Shown one piece after another: positions 1 through 13,170 of a DNA stretch of 64,000 nt (position 1 is its first letter; every line of letters begins with the position of its first letter). The notes beneath the pieces are model-generated. The model made no database searches, had not been told where the DNA came from, and was given only the letters and a program-made list of their open reading frames with translations. The stretch spans positions 1 to 64,000 of the forward strand of contig NW_025901037.1 in NCBI RefSeq assembly GCF_022539505.1, read 5' to 3'. The translations under genes were made by a program, and so were the position numbers. Origin of the DNA: Lolium rigidum. Its lineage: Eukaryota > Streptophyta > Magnoliopsida > Poales > Poaceae.

Positions 1-3000
1 AGTTTTAATGATGCGCTAGGTCGTATGCCGGGGGTCCGCGGGGCATCGCCATCCACCGGGACCCGAAAGGCCGAATGGACTATATCCCACGAAACGGCCC
101 GGAAAATCTTTGCCGAGATCCGCGGCGCCCAGCGATGCGCGTCAGAGTCTCGCCCTCTGCCCGAAGTGGGTCACGGGGCGCCGAAATCCTCCCGGGACCG
201 CGAAATCGTCGGACCTGCAGCCCACAGCTTGGCCGGTAACGGCAGAATCACGAGGTTTGACGATGCCGCTAGAGTCGTGTACCGGGGGTCACGGGGCATC
301 GAAATCATCCCGTGACCTGAAAGCCGTGGACTATAGTCCACGACTGACCGGAAATGCGCGAAATCGCGGGTTCGGACGATGCCGCTAGAGTCGTGTACCG
401 GGGGGTCACGGCGCATCGAAATCCTCCGGGACCGAAAATCATGGACTATAGCCCACGAAAACGGCCAGAAATGCTCGGAAATCACGAGTTTTGGCGATGC
501 CGGTAAGTCGTGTACCAGGGGTCACGTGGCCGCCGAAATCCTCCGGGACCCGAAAACGTGGACTAGAGCCACGAAAACGGCCGAAATGCTCGAAATCACG
601 AGTTTTGGCACGATGCCGCGAGTGGTGTACCGGGGGTCACGGGGCATCGAAAATCCTCCCGGGACCCGAAAACGTGGACTATAGCCACGAACAACGAGCG
701 AAATGCTCGAAATCGCGAGTTTTGACGATGCCGCGAGTCGTGTGCCGGGGTCACGGGGCATCGAAATCCTCCGGGGACCGCGTGGACTATAGCCCACGAA
801 AGCGGCCAGAAATGCTCGAAATCACGAGTTTTGGCCGATGCGCTAGAGTCGTGTACCGTGGGTCACGGGGCATCGAACTCCTCGTGGGAACCGACGTGGA
901 CCATAGGCCGCGAAAACGGCTGGAGAATGTATCGAAATCGCGAGGTTTTGACGATGCGCCCAGAGTCGGGTATCTGGGGGGTCCACGGGGCACTCGAAAT
1001 CCTCGTGGGACGCGAAACGTGGACTATGGCCCACGAAAACAGCCGAGAAATGCTCGAAATCGCGAGTTTGACGATGCGCGAGTGCGGTGTGCCGGGGTCA
1101 CGGGGCATCGAAAATCCTCGCGGGACCCAGCGTGGACTATGGCCCACGAAAACGGCCGAAATGCTCGAAATCACGAGTTTCGACGGATGCCGCTAGAGTC
1201 GTGTACGCGTGGGTCACGGGGCATCGCGAAATCCTCGTGGGAACCGAAGCACGTGGACCATAGCCGACGAAAACGGCCAGAAATGCTCGAAATCACGAGT
1301 TTTGACGATGCGCCAAGTCGTGTACCGGGGGGTCACGGGGCATCGAAATCCTCTCGGGACCCGAAAACGTGGACTATAGCCCACGACGACCGAAATGCTC
1401 GAAATCACGAGTTTTGATGATGCCGCTGGAGTCGTGTACCGTGGGTCCACGGGGCGTCGAAATCCTCCGGGACCCGAAACCGTGGACCATAGCCCACGAA
1501 AGCGGCTAGAAATGCTCGAAATCACGAGTTTTGACGATGCCGCTAGAGTCGTGTCCCCGGGAGTCACGGGGCATCGAAATCCTTGTGGGAGCCGAACGTG
1601 CACTATAGCCCACGAAAACAGCCGAATCTCGAAATCGCGAGTTTTGACGATGCGCGAGTCGTGTACCGTGGGTCACGGGGCATCGAAATCCTCCCGGGAC
1701 CCGAAAACGTGGACTATAGCCCACGAAAACGGCCAGAAATGCTTGAAATCACGAGTTTTAATGATGCCGCTAGAGTCGTGTACCGGGGGGTCACAGGGCA
1801 TCGAAATCCTCCGGGACCGAAAACCGTGGACTATAGCCCACGAAAACGAGCCAGAAATGCTTCCGAGATCACGAGTTTTGACGATGCCGCTAGAGTCAGT
1901 GTGCCGGGGTCACGGGGCATCGAAATCCTCCGGGACCCGAAATCGTGGACTATAGCCCACGAAAGCGGCCGAAATGCTCGAAATCACGAGTTTTGACGAT
2001 GCGCTAGAGTCGATGTACCGGGGTCACGGGGCATCGAAATCATCCGTGACACGAAAACCGTGGACTATAGCCCACGAAAACGGCCAGAAATGCGCGAAAT
2101 CGCGAGTTTCGACGATGCGCTGAGTCGTGTACCGGGGGTCACGGGCGCATCGAAATCCTCCGGGACCGAAAATCGTGGACTATAGCCACGAAAACGGCCA
2201 GAAATGCTCGAAATCACGAGTTTTGACGATGCCGCTAGAGTCGTGTACCGTGGGGTCACGGGGCATCGAAATCCTCCAGGGACCGAAAGCGTGGACTATA
2301 GCCCACAAGCAGCCGAGAAATGCTCGAAATCGCGAGTTTTGATGATGCCGCTAGAGTACGTGTGCCGTGGGTCACGGGGCATCGAAATCCTCCGGGACCG
2401 AAACCGTGGACCATAGCGCACGAAAACGGCCGGAGAAATGCTCGAAATCACGAGTTTTGACGATGCCGCTAGAGTCGTGTACCGAGGGTCACGGGGCATC
2501 GAAATCCTCGTGGGACCGAAAACGTGCACTATAGCCCACGAAAACGGCCAGAAATGCTCGAAATCGCGAGTTTTGACGATGCCGCTAGAGTCGTGTACCG
2601 TGGGTCACGGGGCATCGAAATCCTCCCGGACCGAAAACGTGGACTATAGCCACGAAAACGACGAAATGCTCGAAATCACGAGTTTTAATGATGCCGCTAG
2701 AGTCGTATACCGGGGTCACGGGGCATCGAAATCCTCCGGGACCCAAAACCGTGGACTATAGCCCACGAGAACGGCCAGAAATGCTCGAGATCGTGAGTTT
2801 TGACGATGCCGCTAGAGTCATGTACCGTGGAGTCACGGGGCATCGAAATCCTCCGGGACCCGAAATCGTGGACTATAGCCCACGAACGGCCAGAAATGCT
2901 TGAAATCACGAGTTTTGATGATGCCGCTAGAGTCGTGTACCGGGGTCACGGGGCATCGAAATCCTCCGTGACCTGAAAACCGTGGACTATAGCCCACGAA

Positions 3001-6000
3001 AACGGCCAGAAATGCGCGAAATCGCGAGTTTCGACGATGCCGCTAGAGTCGTGTGCACGGGGGTCACGGGACATCGAAATCCTCCAGGGACCCGAAAATC
3101 ATGGACTATAGCCGACGAAAACGGCCAGAAATGCTCGAAATCACGAGTTTTGACGATGCCGCTAGAGTCGTGTACCGGGGGGTCACGGGGCATCGAAATC
3201 CTCGTGGGAACCGAAAACGTGGACTATAGCCCACGAAAACAGCCAGAAATGCTCGAAATCACGAGTTTTGACGATGCCGCTAGAGTCGTGTACGGTGGGT
3301 CACGGGGCATCGAAATCCTCCCGGGACCCGAAAACGTGGACTATAGCCCACGAAAACGGCCAGAAATGCTCGAAATCACGAGTTTTGACGATGCGCTAGA
3401 GTCGTGTGCCGGGGTCACGGGGCATCGAAATCCTCGCGGGACCCGAAAACGTGGACTATAGCCCACGAAAACGGCCGAAATGCTCGAAATCACGAGTTTT
3501 GACGATGCCGCTTAGAGTCGTGTACCGTGGGTCACGGGGCATCGAAATCCTCCCGGGACCCGAAAGCGTGGACCATAGCCCACGAAAACGGCCAGAAATG
3601 CTCGAAATCACGAGTTTTGACGATGCCGCTAGAGTCGTGTACCGGGGGTCACGGGGCATCGAAATCCTCCCGGGACCCGAAAACCGTGGACTATAGCCCA
3701 CGAAAACGGCCAGAAATGCTCGAAATCGCGAGTTTTGACGATGCCGCCAGAGTCGTGTACCGTGGGTCACGGGGCATCGAAATCCTCCCGGGACCCGAAA
3801 ACCGTGGACTATAGCCACGAAAGCGGCCAGAAATGCTCGAAATCACGAGTTTTGGCGATGCCGCTAGAGTCGTGTACCGGGGTCACGGGGCATCGAAAAT
3901 CCTCCGGGACCCGAAAGCGTGGACTATGGCCCACGAAAACGGCCAGAAATGCTCGAAATCACGAGTTTTGATGATGCCGCTAGAGTCGTGTACCGGGGGT
4001 CACCGGGGCATCGAAATCCTCGTGGGAGCCGAAACCGTGGACTATGGCCACGAAAACGGCCGAGAAATGCTCGAAATCGCGAGTTTCGACGATGCCGCTA
4101 GAGTCGTGTACCGGGGGTCACGGGGCATCGAAATCCTCCTGGGACCCGAAAACGTGGACTATAGCCCACGAAAACGGCCAGAAATGCTCGAAATCACGAG
4201 TTTTGACGATCCGCTGGAGTCGTGTACCGGGGGTCACGGTGGCATCGAAATCCTCCCGGGACCCGAAACGTGGACTATAGCCCACGAAAACAGCCGAGAA
4301 ATGCTCGAAATCACGAGTTTTGATGATGCCGCTAGAGTCGTGTACGGGGTCACGGGGCATCGAAATCCTCCGGGACCCGAAAACGTGGACTATAGCCCAC
4401 GAAAACGGCCAGAAATGCTCGAAATCACGAGTTTTGATGATGCCGCTAGAGTCGTGTACCGTGGGTCACGGGGCATCGAAATCCTCCCGGGACCGAAACA
4501 CGTGGACCATAGCCGACGAAAACGGCCTAGAAATGCTCGAAATCACGAGTTTTGACGATGCCGCTAGAGTCGTGTCCCGTGGGTCACGGGGGCATCGAAA
4601 TCCTCGTGGGAACCGAAAACGTGGACTATAGCCCACGAAAACAGCCGGAAATGCTCGAAATCGCGAGGTTTTGACGATGCCGCCGAGTGCGTGTGCCGGG
4701 GGTCACGGGGCATCGAAATCCTCCCGGGACCCGAAAACGTGGACTATAGCCCACGAAAACGGCCAGAAATGCTCGAAATCACGAGTTTTGATGATGCCGC
4801 TAGAGTCGTGTACCGTGGGTCACGGGGCATCGAAATCCTCGCGGGAACCGAAAACCGTGGACCATAGCGCACGAAAACGGCCAGAAATGCTCGAAATCAC
4901 GAGTTTTGACGATGCCGCTAGAGTCGTGTACCGTGGGTCACGGGGCATCGAAATCCTCGCGGGACCGAAACGTGGACTATAGCCCACGAAAACGGCCGAG
5001 AAATGCTCGAAATCGCGAGTTTTGACGATGCCGCCAGAGTCGTGTACCGTGGGTCACGGGGCATCGAAATCCTCCCGGGACCGAAAACGTGGACTATAGC
5101 CCACGAAAACGGCCAGAAATGCTCGAAATCACGAGTTTTGATGATGCCGCTAGAGTGCGTGTACGCGGGGGTCACGGGGCATCGAAATCCTCCGGGACCC
5201 GAAAACCGTGGACTATAGCCCACGAAAACGGCCAGAAATGCTCGAAATCACGAGTTTTGACGATGCCGCTAGAGTCGTGTGCCGTGGGTCACGGGGCATC
5301 GAAATCCTCCCGGGACCCGAAACGTGGACTATAGCCCACGAAAACGGCCAGAAATGCTCGAAATCACGAGTTTTGACGATGCCGCTAGAGTCGTGTACCG
5401 GGGGTCACGGGGCATCGAAATCCTCCCGGGACCCGAAAACGTGGACTATAGCCCACGAAAACGGCCAGAAATGCTTGAAATCACGAGTTTTGATGATGCC
5501 GCTAGAGTCGTGTACCGTGGGTCACGGGGCATCGAAATCCTCCCGGGACCCGAAAACCGTGGACTATAGCCCACGAAAACGGCCAGAAATGCTCGAAATC
5601 ACGAGTTTTGACGATGCCGCTAGAGTCGTGTACCGTGGGTCACGGGGCATCGAAATCCTCCCGGGACCCGAAATCGTGGACTATAGCCCACGAAAACGGC
5701 CAAAAATGCTCGAAATCACGAGTTTTGACGATGCCGCTAGAGTCGTGTACCAGGGGTCACGGGGCATCGAAATCCTCCCGGGACCCGAAAACCGTGGACT
5801 ATAGCCCACGAAAACGGCCAGAAATGCGCGAAATCGCGAGTTTCGACGATGCCGCCAGAGTCGTGTACCGGGGGTCACGGGGCATCGAAATCCTCTCGGG
5901 ACCCGAAAACGTGGACTATAGCCCACGAAAACAGCCAGAAATGCTCGAAATCACGAGTTTTGACGATGCCGCTGAGTCGTGTACCGGGGGTCACGGGGCA

Positions 6001-9000
6001 TCGAAATCCTCCGGGACCCGAAAACGTGGACTATAGCCCACGAAAACGGCCGAGAAATGCTCGAAATCACGAGTTTTGATGATGCCGCTAGAGTCGTGTA
6101 CCGTGGGTCACGGGGCATCGAAATCCTCCGGGACCCGAAACCGTGGACCATAGCCGACGAAAACGGCCAGAAATGCTCGAAATCACGAGTTTTGACGATG
6201 CCGCTAGAGTCGTGTACCGAGGGTCACGGGGCATCGAAATCCTTGTGGGAACCGAAAACGTGCACTATAGCCCACGAAAACAGCCAGAAATGCTCGAAAT
6301 CGCGAGTTTTGACGATGCCGCCAGAGTCGTGTACCGTGGGTCACGGGGCATCGAAATCCTCCCGGGACCCGAAAACGTGGACTATAGCCCACGAAAACGG
6401 CCAGAAATGCTCGAAATCACGAGTTTTAATGATGCCGCTAGAGTCGTGTACCGGGGGTCACGGGGCATCGAAATCCACCCGGGACCCGAAAACCGTGGAC
6501 TATAGCCCACGAAAACGGCCAGAAATGCTCGAGATCATGACTTTTGACGATGCCGCTAGAGTCATGTACCGTGGGTCACGGGGCATCGAAATCCTCCCGG
6601 GACCCGAAATCGTGGACTATAGCCCACGAAACGGCCAGAAATGCTTGAAATCACGAGTTTTGATGATGCCGCTAGAGTCGTGTACCGAGGGTCACGGGGC
6701 ATCGAAATCCTCCCGGGACCCGAAAACCGTGGACTATAGCCCACGAAAACGGCCAGAAATGCTCGAAATCGCGAGTTTCGACGATGCTGCCAGAGTCGTG
6801 TACCGGGGGTCACGGCGCATCGAAATCCTCCGGGACCCGAAAATCGTGGACTATAGCCCACGAAAACGGCCAGAAATGCTCGAAATCACGAGTTTTGACG
6901 ATGCCGCTAGAGTCGTGTACCGGGGGTCACGGGGCATCGAAATCCTCGTGGGAACCGAAAACGTGGACTATAGCCCACGAAAACAGCCAGAAATGCTCGA
7001 AATCACGAGTTTTGACGATGCCCAGAGTCGTGTACCGGGGGTCACGGGGCATCGAAATCCTCCCGGGACCCGAAAACGTGGACTATAGCCCACGAAAACA
7101 GCCAGAAATGCTCGAAATCGCGAGTTTTGACGATGCCGCCAGAGTCGTGTACCGGGGGTCACGGGGCATCGAAATCCTCCCGGGACCCGAAAGCGTGGAC
7201 TATAGCCCACGAAAACGGCCAGAAATGCTCGAAATCACGAGTTTTGATGATGCCGCTAGAGTCGTGTACCGTGGGTCACGGGGCATCGAAACCGTGGACC
7301 ATAGCAGACGAAAACGGCTAGAAATGCTCGAAATCACGAGTTTTGACGATGCGCTAGAGTCGTGTACCGGGGGTCACGGGGCATCGAAATCCTCCCGGGA
7401 CCCGAAAGCGTGGACTATAGCCCACGAAAACGGCCGAAATGCTCGAAATCGCGAGGTTTTGATGATGCCGCTAGAGTCGTGTACCGTGGGTCACGGGGCA
7501 TCGAAATCCTCCGGGACCCGAAAACGTGGACTATAGCCGACGAAAACGGCTAGAAATGCTCGAAATCACGAGTTTTGGCGATGCCGCTAGAGTCGTGTAC
7601 CGGGGGTCACGGGGCATCGAAATCCTCCCGGGACCCGAAAACGTGGACTATAGCCCACGAAAAGGGCCAGAAATGCTCGAAATCGCGAGTTTTGATGATG
7701 CCGCTAGAGTCGTGTACCGGGGGTCACGGGGCATCGAAATCCTCGTGGGAACCGAAAACGTGGACTATAGCCCACGAAAACAGCCAGAAATGCTCGAAAT
7801 CGCGAGTTTTGACGATGCCGCTAGAGTCGTGTACCGGGGGTCACGGGGCATCGAAATCCTCCGGGACCCGAGACGTGGACTATAGCCCACGAAAACGGCC
7901 GAGAAATGCTCGAAATCACGAGTTTTGACGATGCCGCTAGAGTCGTGTACCGGGGGTCACGGGGCATCGAAATCCTCCCGGGACCCGAAAACGTGGACTA
8001 TAGCCCACGAAAACGGCCAGAAATGCTCGAAATCACGAGTTTTGACGATGCCGCTAGAGTCGTGTACCGGGGGTCACGGGGCATCGAAATCCTCCCGGGA
8101 CCCGAAGCGTGGACTATAGCCCACGAAAACGGCCAGAAATGCTCGAAATCACGAGTTTTGATGATGCCGCTAGAGTCGTGTACCGTGGGTCACGGGGCAT
8201 CGAAATCCTCCCGGGACCCGAAACCGTGGACCATAGCTGACGAAAACGGCCAGAAATGCTCGAAATCACGAGTTTTGACGATGCCGCTAGAGTCGTGTAC
8301 CAGGGGTCACGGGGCATCGAAATCCTCGTGGGAACCGAAAACGTGCACTATAGCCCACGAAAACAGCCAGAAATGCTCGAAATCGCGAGGTTTTGACGAT
8401 GCCGCCGGAGTCGTGTACCGGGGGTCACGGGGCATCGAAATCCTCCCGGGACCCGAAAACGTGGACTATAGCCCACGAAAACGGCCAGAAATGCTCGAAA
8501 TCGCGAGTTTTGACGATGCCGCTAGAGTCGTGTACCGGGGGTCACGGGGCATCGAAATCCTCGTGGGAACCGAAAACGTGGACCATAGCCCACGAAAACG
8601 GCCAGAAATGCTCGAAATCACGAGTTTTGACGATGCCGCTAGAGTCGTGTACCGGGGGTCACGGGGCATCGAAATCCTCCCGGGACCCGAAAACGTGGAC
8701 TATAGCCCACGAAAACGGCCAGAAATGCTCGAAATCACGAGTTTTGACGATGCCGCTAGAGTCGTGTGCCGTGGGTCACGGGGCCTCGAAATCCTCGCGG
8801 GACCGAAACCGTGGACTATAGCCCACGAAAACGGCTAGAAATGCTCGAAATCACGAGTTTTGACGATGCCGCTAGAGTCGTGTCCCGGGGGTCACGGGGC
8901 ATCGAAATCCTCGTGGGAACCGAAAACGTGGACTATAGCCCACGAAAACAGCCAGAAATGCTCGAAATCGCGAGTTTTGACGATGCCGCTAGAGTCGTGT

Positions 9001-12000
9001 GCCGGGGGTCACGGGGCATCGAAATCCTCCCGGGACCGAAAACGTGGACTATAGCCCACAAGCGGCCAGAAATGCTTGAAATCACGAGTTTTAATGATGC
9101 CGCCAGAGTCGTGTACCCGGGGTCACGGGGCATCGAAATCCTCCCGGGACCCGAAAACGTGGACTATAGCCCACGAAAACGACCAGAAATGCTCGAGATC
9201 ACGAGTTTTGACGATGCCGCTAGAGTCGTGTACCGGGGGTCACGGGGCATCGAAATCCTCTCGGGACCCGAAATCGTGGACTATAGCCCACGAAAACGGC
9301 CAGAAATGCTTGAAATCACGAGTTTTGACGATGCCGCTAGAGTCATGTACCGGGGGTCACGGGGCATCGAAATCCTCCGGGACCTGAAAACCGTGGACTA
9401 TAGCCCACGAAAACGGCCAGAAATGCGCGAAATCGCGAGTTTCGACGATGCCGCCAGAGTCGTGTACCGTGGGTCACGGGGCATCGAAATCCTCCCGGGA
9501 CCCGAAAATCATGGACTATAGCCCACGAAAACGGCCAGAAATGCTCGAAATCACGAGTTTTGACGATGCCGCTAGAGTCGTGTACCGTGGGTCACGGGGC
9601 ATCGAAATCCTCCGGGACCGAAAACGTGGACTATAGCCCACGAAAACGGCCGAAATGCTCGAAATCACGAGTTTTGATGATGCCGCTAGAGTCGTGTACC
9701 GTGGGTCACGGGGCATCGAAATCCTCCCGGGACCCGAAACCGTGGACTATAGCCCACGAAAACGGCCAGAAATGCTCGAAATCACGAGTTTTGACGATGC
9801 CGCTAGAGTCGTGTACCGGGGGTCACGGGGCATCGAAATCCTCGCGGGACCGAAAACGTGGACTATAGCCCACGAAAACGGCCAGAAATGCTCGAAATCG
9901 CGAGTTTTGACGATGCCGCCAGAGTCGTGTACCGTGGGTCACGGGGCATCGAAATCCTCCGGGACCGAAACCGTGGACTATAGCCCACGAAAACGGCCAG
10001 AAATGCTCGAAATCACGAGTTTTGATGATGCCGCTAGAGTCGTGTACCGGGGGTCACGGGGCATCGAAATCCTCCCGGGACCCGAAAACGTGGACTATAG
10101 CCCACGAAAACGAGCCCAGAAATGCTCGAAATCACGAGTTTTGACGATGCGCGCCAGAGTCGTAGTGTCCGTGGGTCACGGGGCATCGAAATCCTCCGGG
10201 ACCCGAAATCGTGGACTATAGCCCACGAAAACGGCCGGAAATGCTCGAAATCACGAGTTTTGACGATGCCGCTAGAGTCGTGTACCGGGGGCCCCGGGGC
10301 ATCGAAAACCTCCGGGACCGAAAACCGTGGACTATAGCCCACGAAAACGGCCGAAATGCTCGAAATCGCGAGTTTTGACGATGCCGCAGAGTCATGTACC
10401 GGGGGTCACGGGGCATCGAAATCCTCGTGGGACCCGAAAACATGGACTATAGCCCACGAAAACGGCCAGAAATGCTCGAAATCACGAGTTTTGACGATGC
10501 CGCTAGAGTCGTGTACCGGGGGTCACGGGGCATCGAAATCCTCGCGGGACCCGAAAACGTGGACTATAGCCCACGAAAGCGGCCGGAAATGCTCGAAATC
10601 ACGAGTTTTGACGATGCCGCTAGAGTCGTGTACCGTGGGTCACGGGGCATCGAAATCCTCCCGGGACCCGAAAACGTGGACTATAGCCCACGAAAACAGC
10701 CAGAAATGCTCGAAATCACGAGTTTTGACGATGCCGCTAGAGTCGTGTACCGTGGGTCACGGGGCATCGAAATCCTCCGGGACCCGAAAGCGTGGACTAT
10801 AGCCCACGAAAACAGCCAGAAATGCTCGAAATCAGCGAGTTTTGACGATGCCGCCAGAGTCGTGTACCGTGGGTCCACGGGGCATCGAAATCCTCCCGGG
10901 ACCCGAAAACCGTGGACTATAGCCCACGACAACGGCCGAAATGCTCGAAATCGCGAGTTTTGACGATGCCGCTCGAGTCGTGTACCGGGGGTCACGGGGC
11001 ATCGAAATCCTCCGGGACCCGAAAGCGTGGACTATAGCCCACGAAACGGCCGAAATGCTCGAAATCACGAGTTTTGACGATGCCGCTAGAGTCGTGTACC
11101 GTGGGTCACGGGGCATCGAAATCCTCCGGGACCCGAGCCGTGGACTATAGCCCGCGAAAACGGCTAGAAATGCTCGAAATCACGAGTTTTGGCGATGCGC
11201 TAGAGTCGTGTACTGAGGGGTCACGGGGCATCGAAATCCTCCTGGGACCCGAAAACGTGGACTATAGCCCACGAAGCGGCCGAAATGCTTGAAATCACGA
11301 GTTTTGGCGATGCCGCTAGAGTCGTGTACCGGTGGGTCACGGGGCATCGAAATCCTCGTGGGAGCCGAAAACGTGGACTATAGCCCACGAAAACAGCCTG
11401 AAATGCTCGAAATCGCGAGTTTTGACGATGCGCCGAGTCGTGTACCGCGTGGGTCACGGGGCATCGAAATCCTCCGGGACCGAAAACGTGGACTATAGCC
11501 CACGAAAACGGCCAGAAATGCTCGAAATCACGAGTTTTGACGATGCCGCTAGAGTCGTGTACCGGAGGTCACGGGGCATCGAAATCCTCCCGGGGACCGA
11601 AAACGTGGACTATAGCCCACGAAAACAGCCCGAAATGCTCGAAATCACGAGTTTTGATGATGCCGCTAGAGTCGTGTACCGGGGGTCACGGGGCATCGAA
11701 ATCCTCCGGGGAACCGAAAACGTGGACTATAGCCCACGAAAACGGCCAGAAATGCTCGAAATCACGAGTTTTGATGATGCCGCTAGAGTCGTGTGCCGTG
11801 GGTCACGGGGCATCGAAATCCTCCGGGACCCGAAACCGTGGACTATAGCCGCACGAAAACGGCTAGAAATGCTCGAAATCACGAGTTTTGACGATGCGCT
11901 AGAGTCGTGTCCCGGGGGTCACGGGGCATCGAAATCCTCGTGGGAACCGAAAATCGTGGACTATAGCCCACGAAAACGACCGGAAATGCTCGAAATCGCG

Positions 12001-12679
12001 AGTTTTGACGATGCGCCGCAGTCGTGTACCGGGGGTCACGGGGCATCGAAATCCTCCGGGACCCGAAAACGTGGACTATAGCCCACAGCGGCCAGAAATG
12101 CTCGAAATCACGAGTTTTGACGATGCCGCTAGAGTCGTGTGCCGGGGTCACGGGGCATCGAAATCCTCCGGGGACCCGAAAACCGTGGACTATAGCCCAC
12201 AGCGGCCGGAAATGCTCGAAATCACGAGTTTTGACGATGCCGCTAGAGTCGTGTACCGTGGGTCACGGGGCATCGAAAATCCTCCCGGGACCCGAAACGT
12301 GGACTATAGCCCACGAAAACAGCCGGAAATGCTCGAAATCACGAGTTTTGATGATGCGCTAGAGTCGTGTACGCAGTGGGTCACGGGGCATCGAAATCCT
12401 CCCGGGACCCGAAACCGTGGACCATAGCCGACGAAAACGGCCAGAAATGCTCGAAATCACGAGTTTTGACGATGCCGCTAGAGTCGTGTACCAGGGGTCA
12501 CGGGGCATCGAAATCCTTGTGGGAACCGAAAACGTGCACTATAGCCCACGAAAACAGCCAGAAATGCTCGAAATCGCGAGTTTTGACGATGCCGCCGAGT
12601 CGTGTACCGTGGGTCACGGGGCATCGAAATCCTCCCGGGACCGAAAGCGTGGACTATAGCCCACAACGGCCGAAATGCT

Positions 12680-13170
12680 CGAAATCACGAGTTTTAATGA
12701 TGCCGTTAGAGTCGTGTACCGGGGGTCACGGGGCATCGAAATCCTCCGGGACCCAGAAAACCGTGGACTATAGCCCACGAAACGGCCAGAAATGCTCGAG
12801 ATCACTGACTTTTGACGATGCCGCTAGAGTCATGTACCGGGGGTCACGGGGCATCGAAATCCTCCCGGGACCCGAAATCGTGGACTATAGCCCACGAAAC
12901 GGCCAGAAATGCTTGAAATCACGAGTTTTGATGATGCCGCTAGAGTCGTGTACCAGGGGTCACAGGGCATTGAAATCATCCCGTGACCTGAAAACCCTGG
13001 ACTATAGCCCACGAAACGGCCAGAAATGCGCGAAATCGCGAGTTTCGACGATGCTGCCAGAGTCGTGTACCGGGGGTCACGGCACATCGAAATCCTTCCG
13101 GGACCCGAAAATCATGGACTATAGCCCACAAAAACGGCCAGAAATGCTCGAAATCACGAGTTTTGACGAT
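12680..13170. repeat. Higher-order satellite block, copy 1
   Basis: Four to five successive monomers carry a distinctive ordered set of variants. They are GATCACTGACTTTTGACG with CATGTACC, then CACAGGGCATTGAAATCATC with AACCCTGGAC, then GATGCTGCCAGAG with CGGCACATCGAAATCCTTCC, then AATCATGGAC with CCCACAAAAACG. The same order recurs near 16870-17360 and 25070-25530. Such multi-monomer blocks indicate amplification of segments larger than one monomer. Confidence 0.8.
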
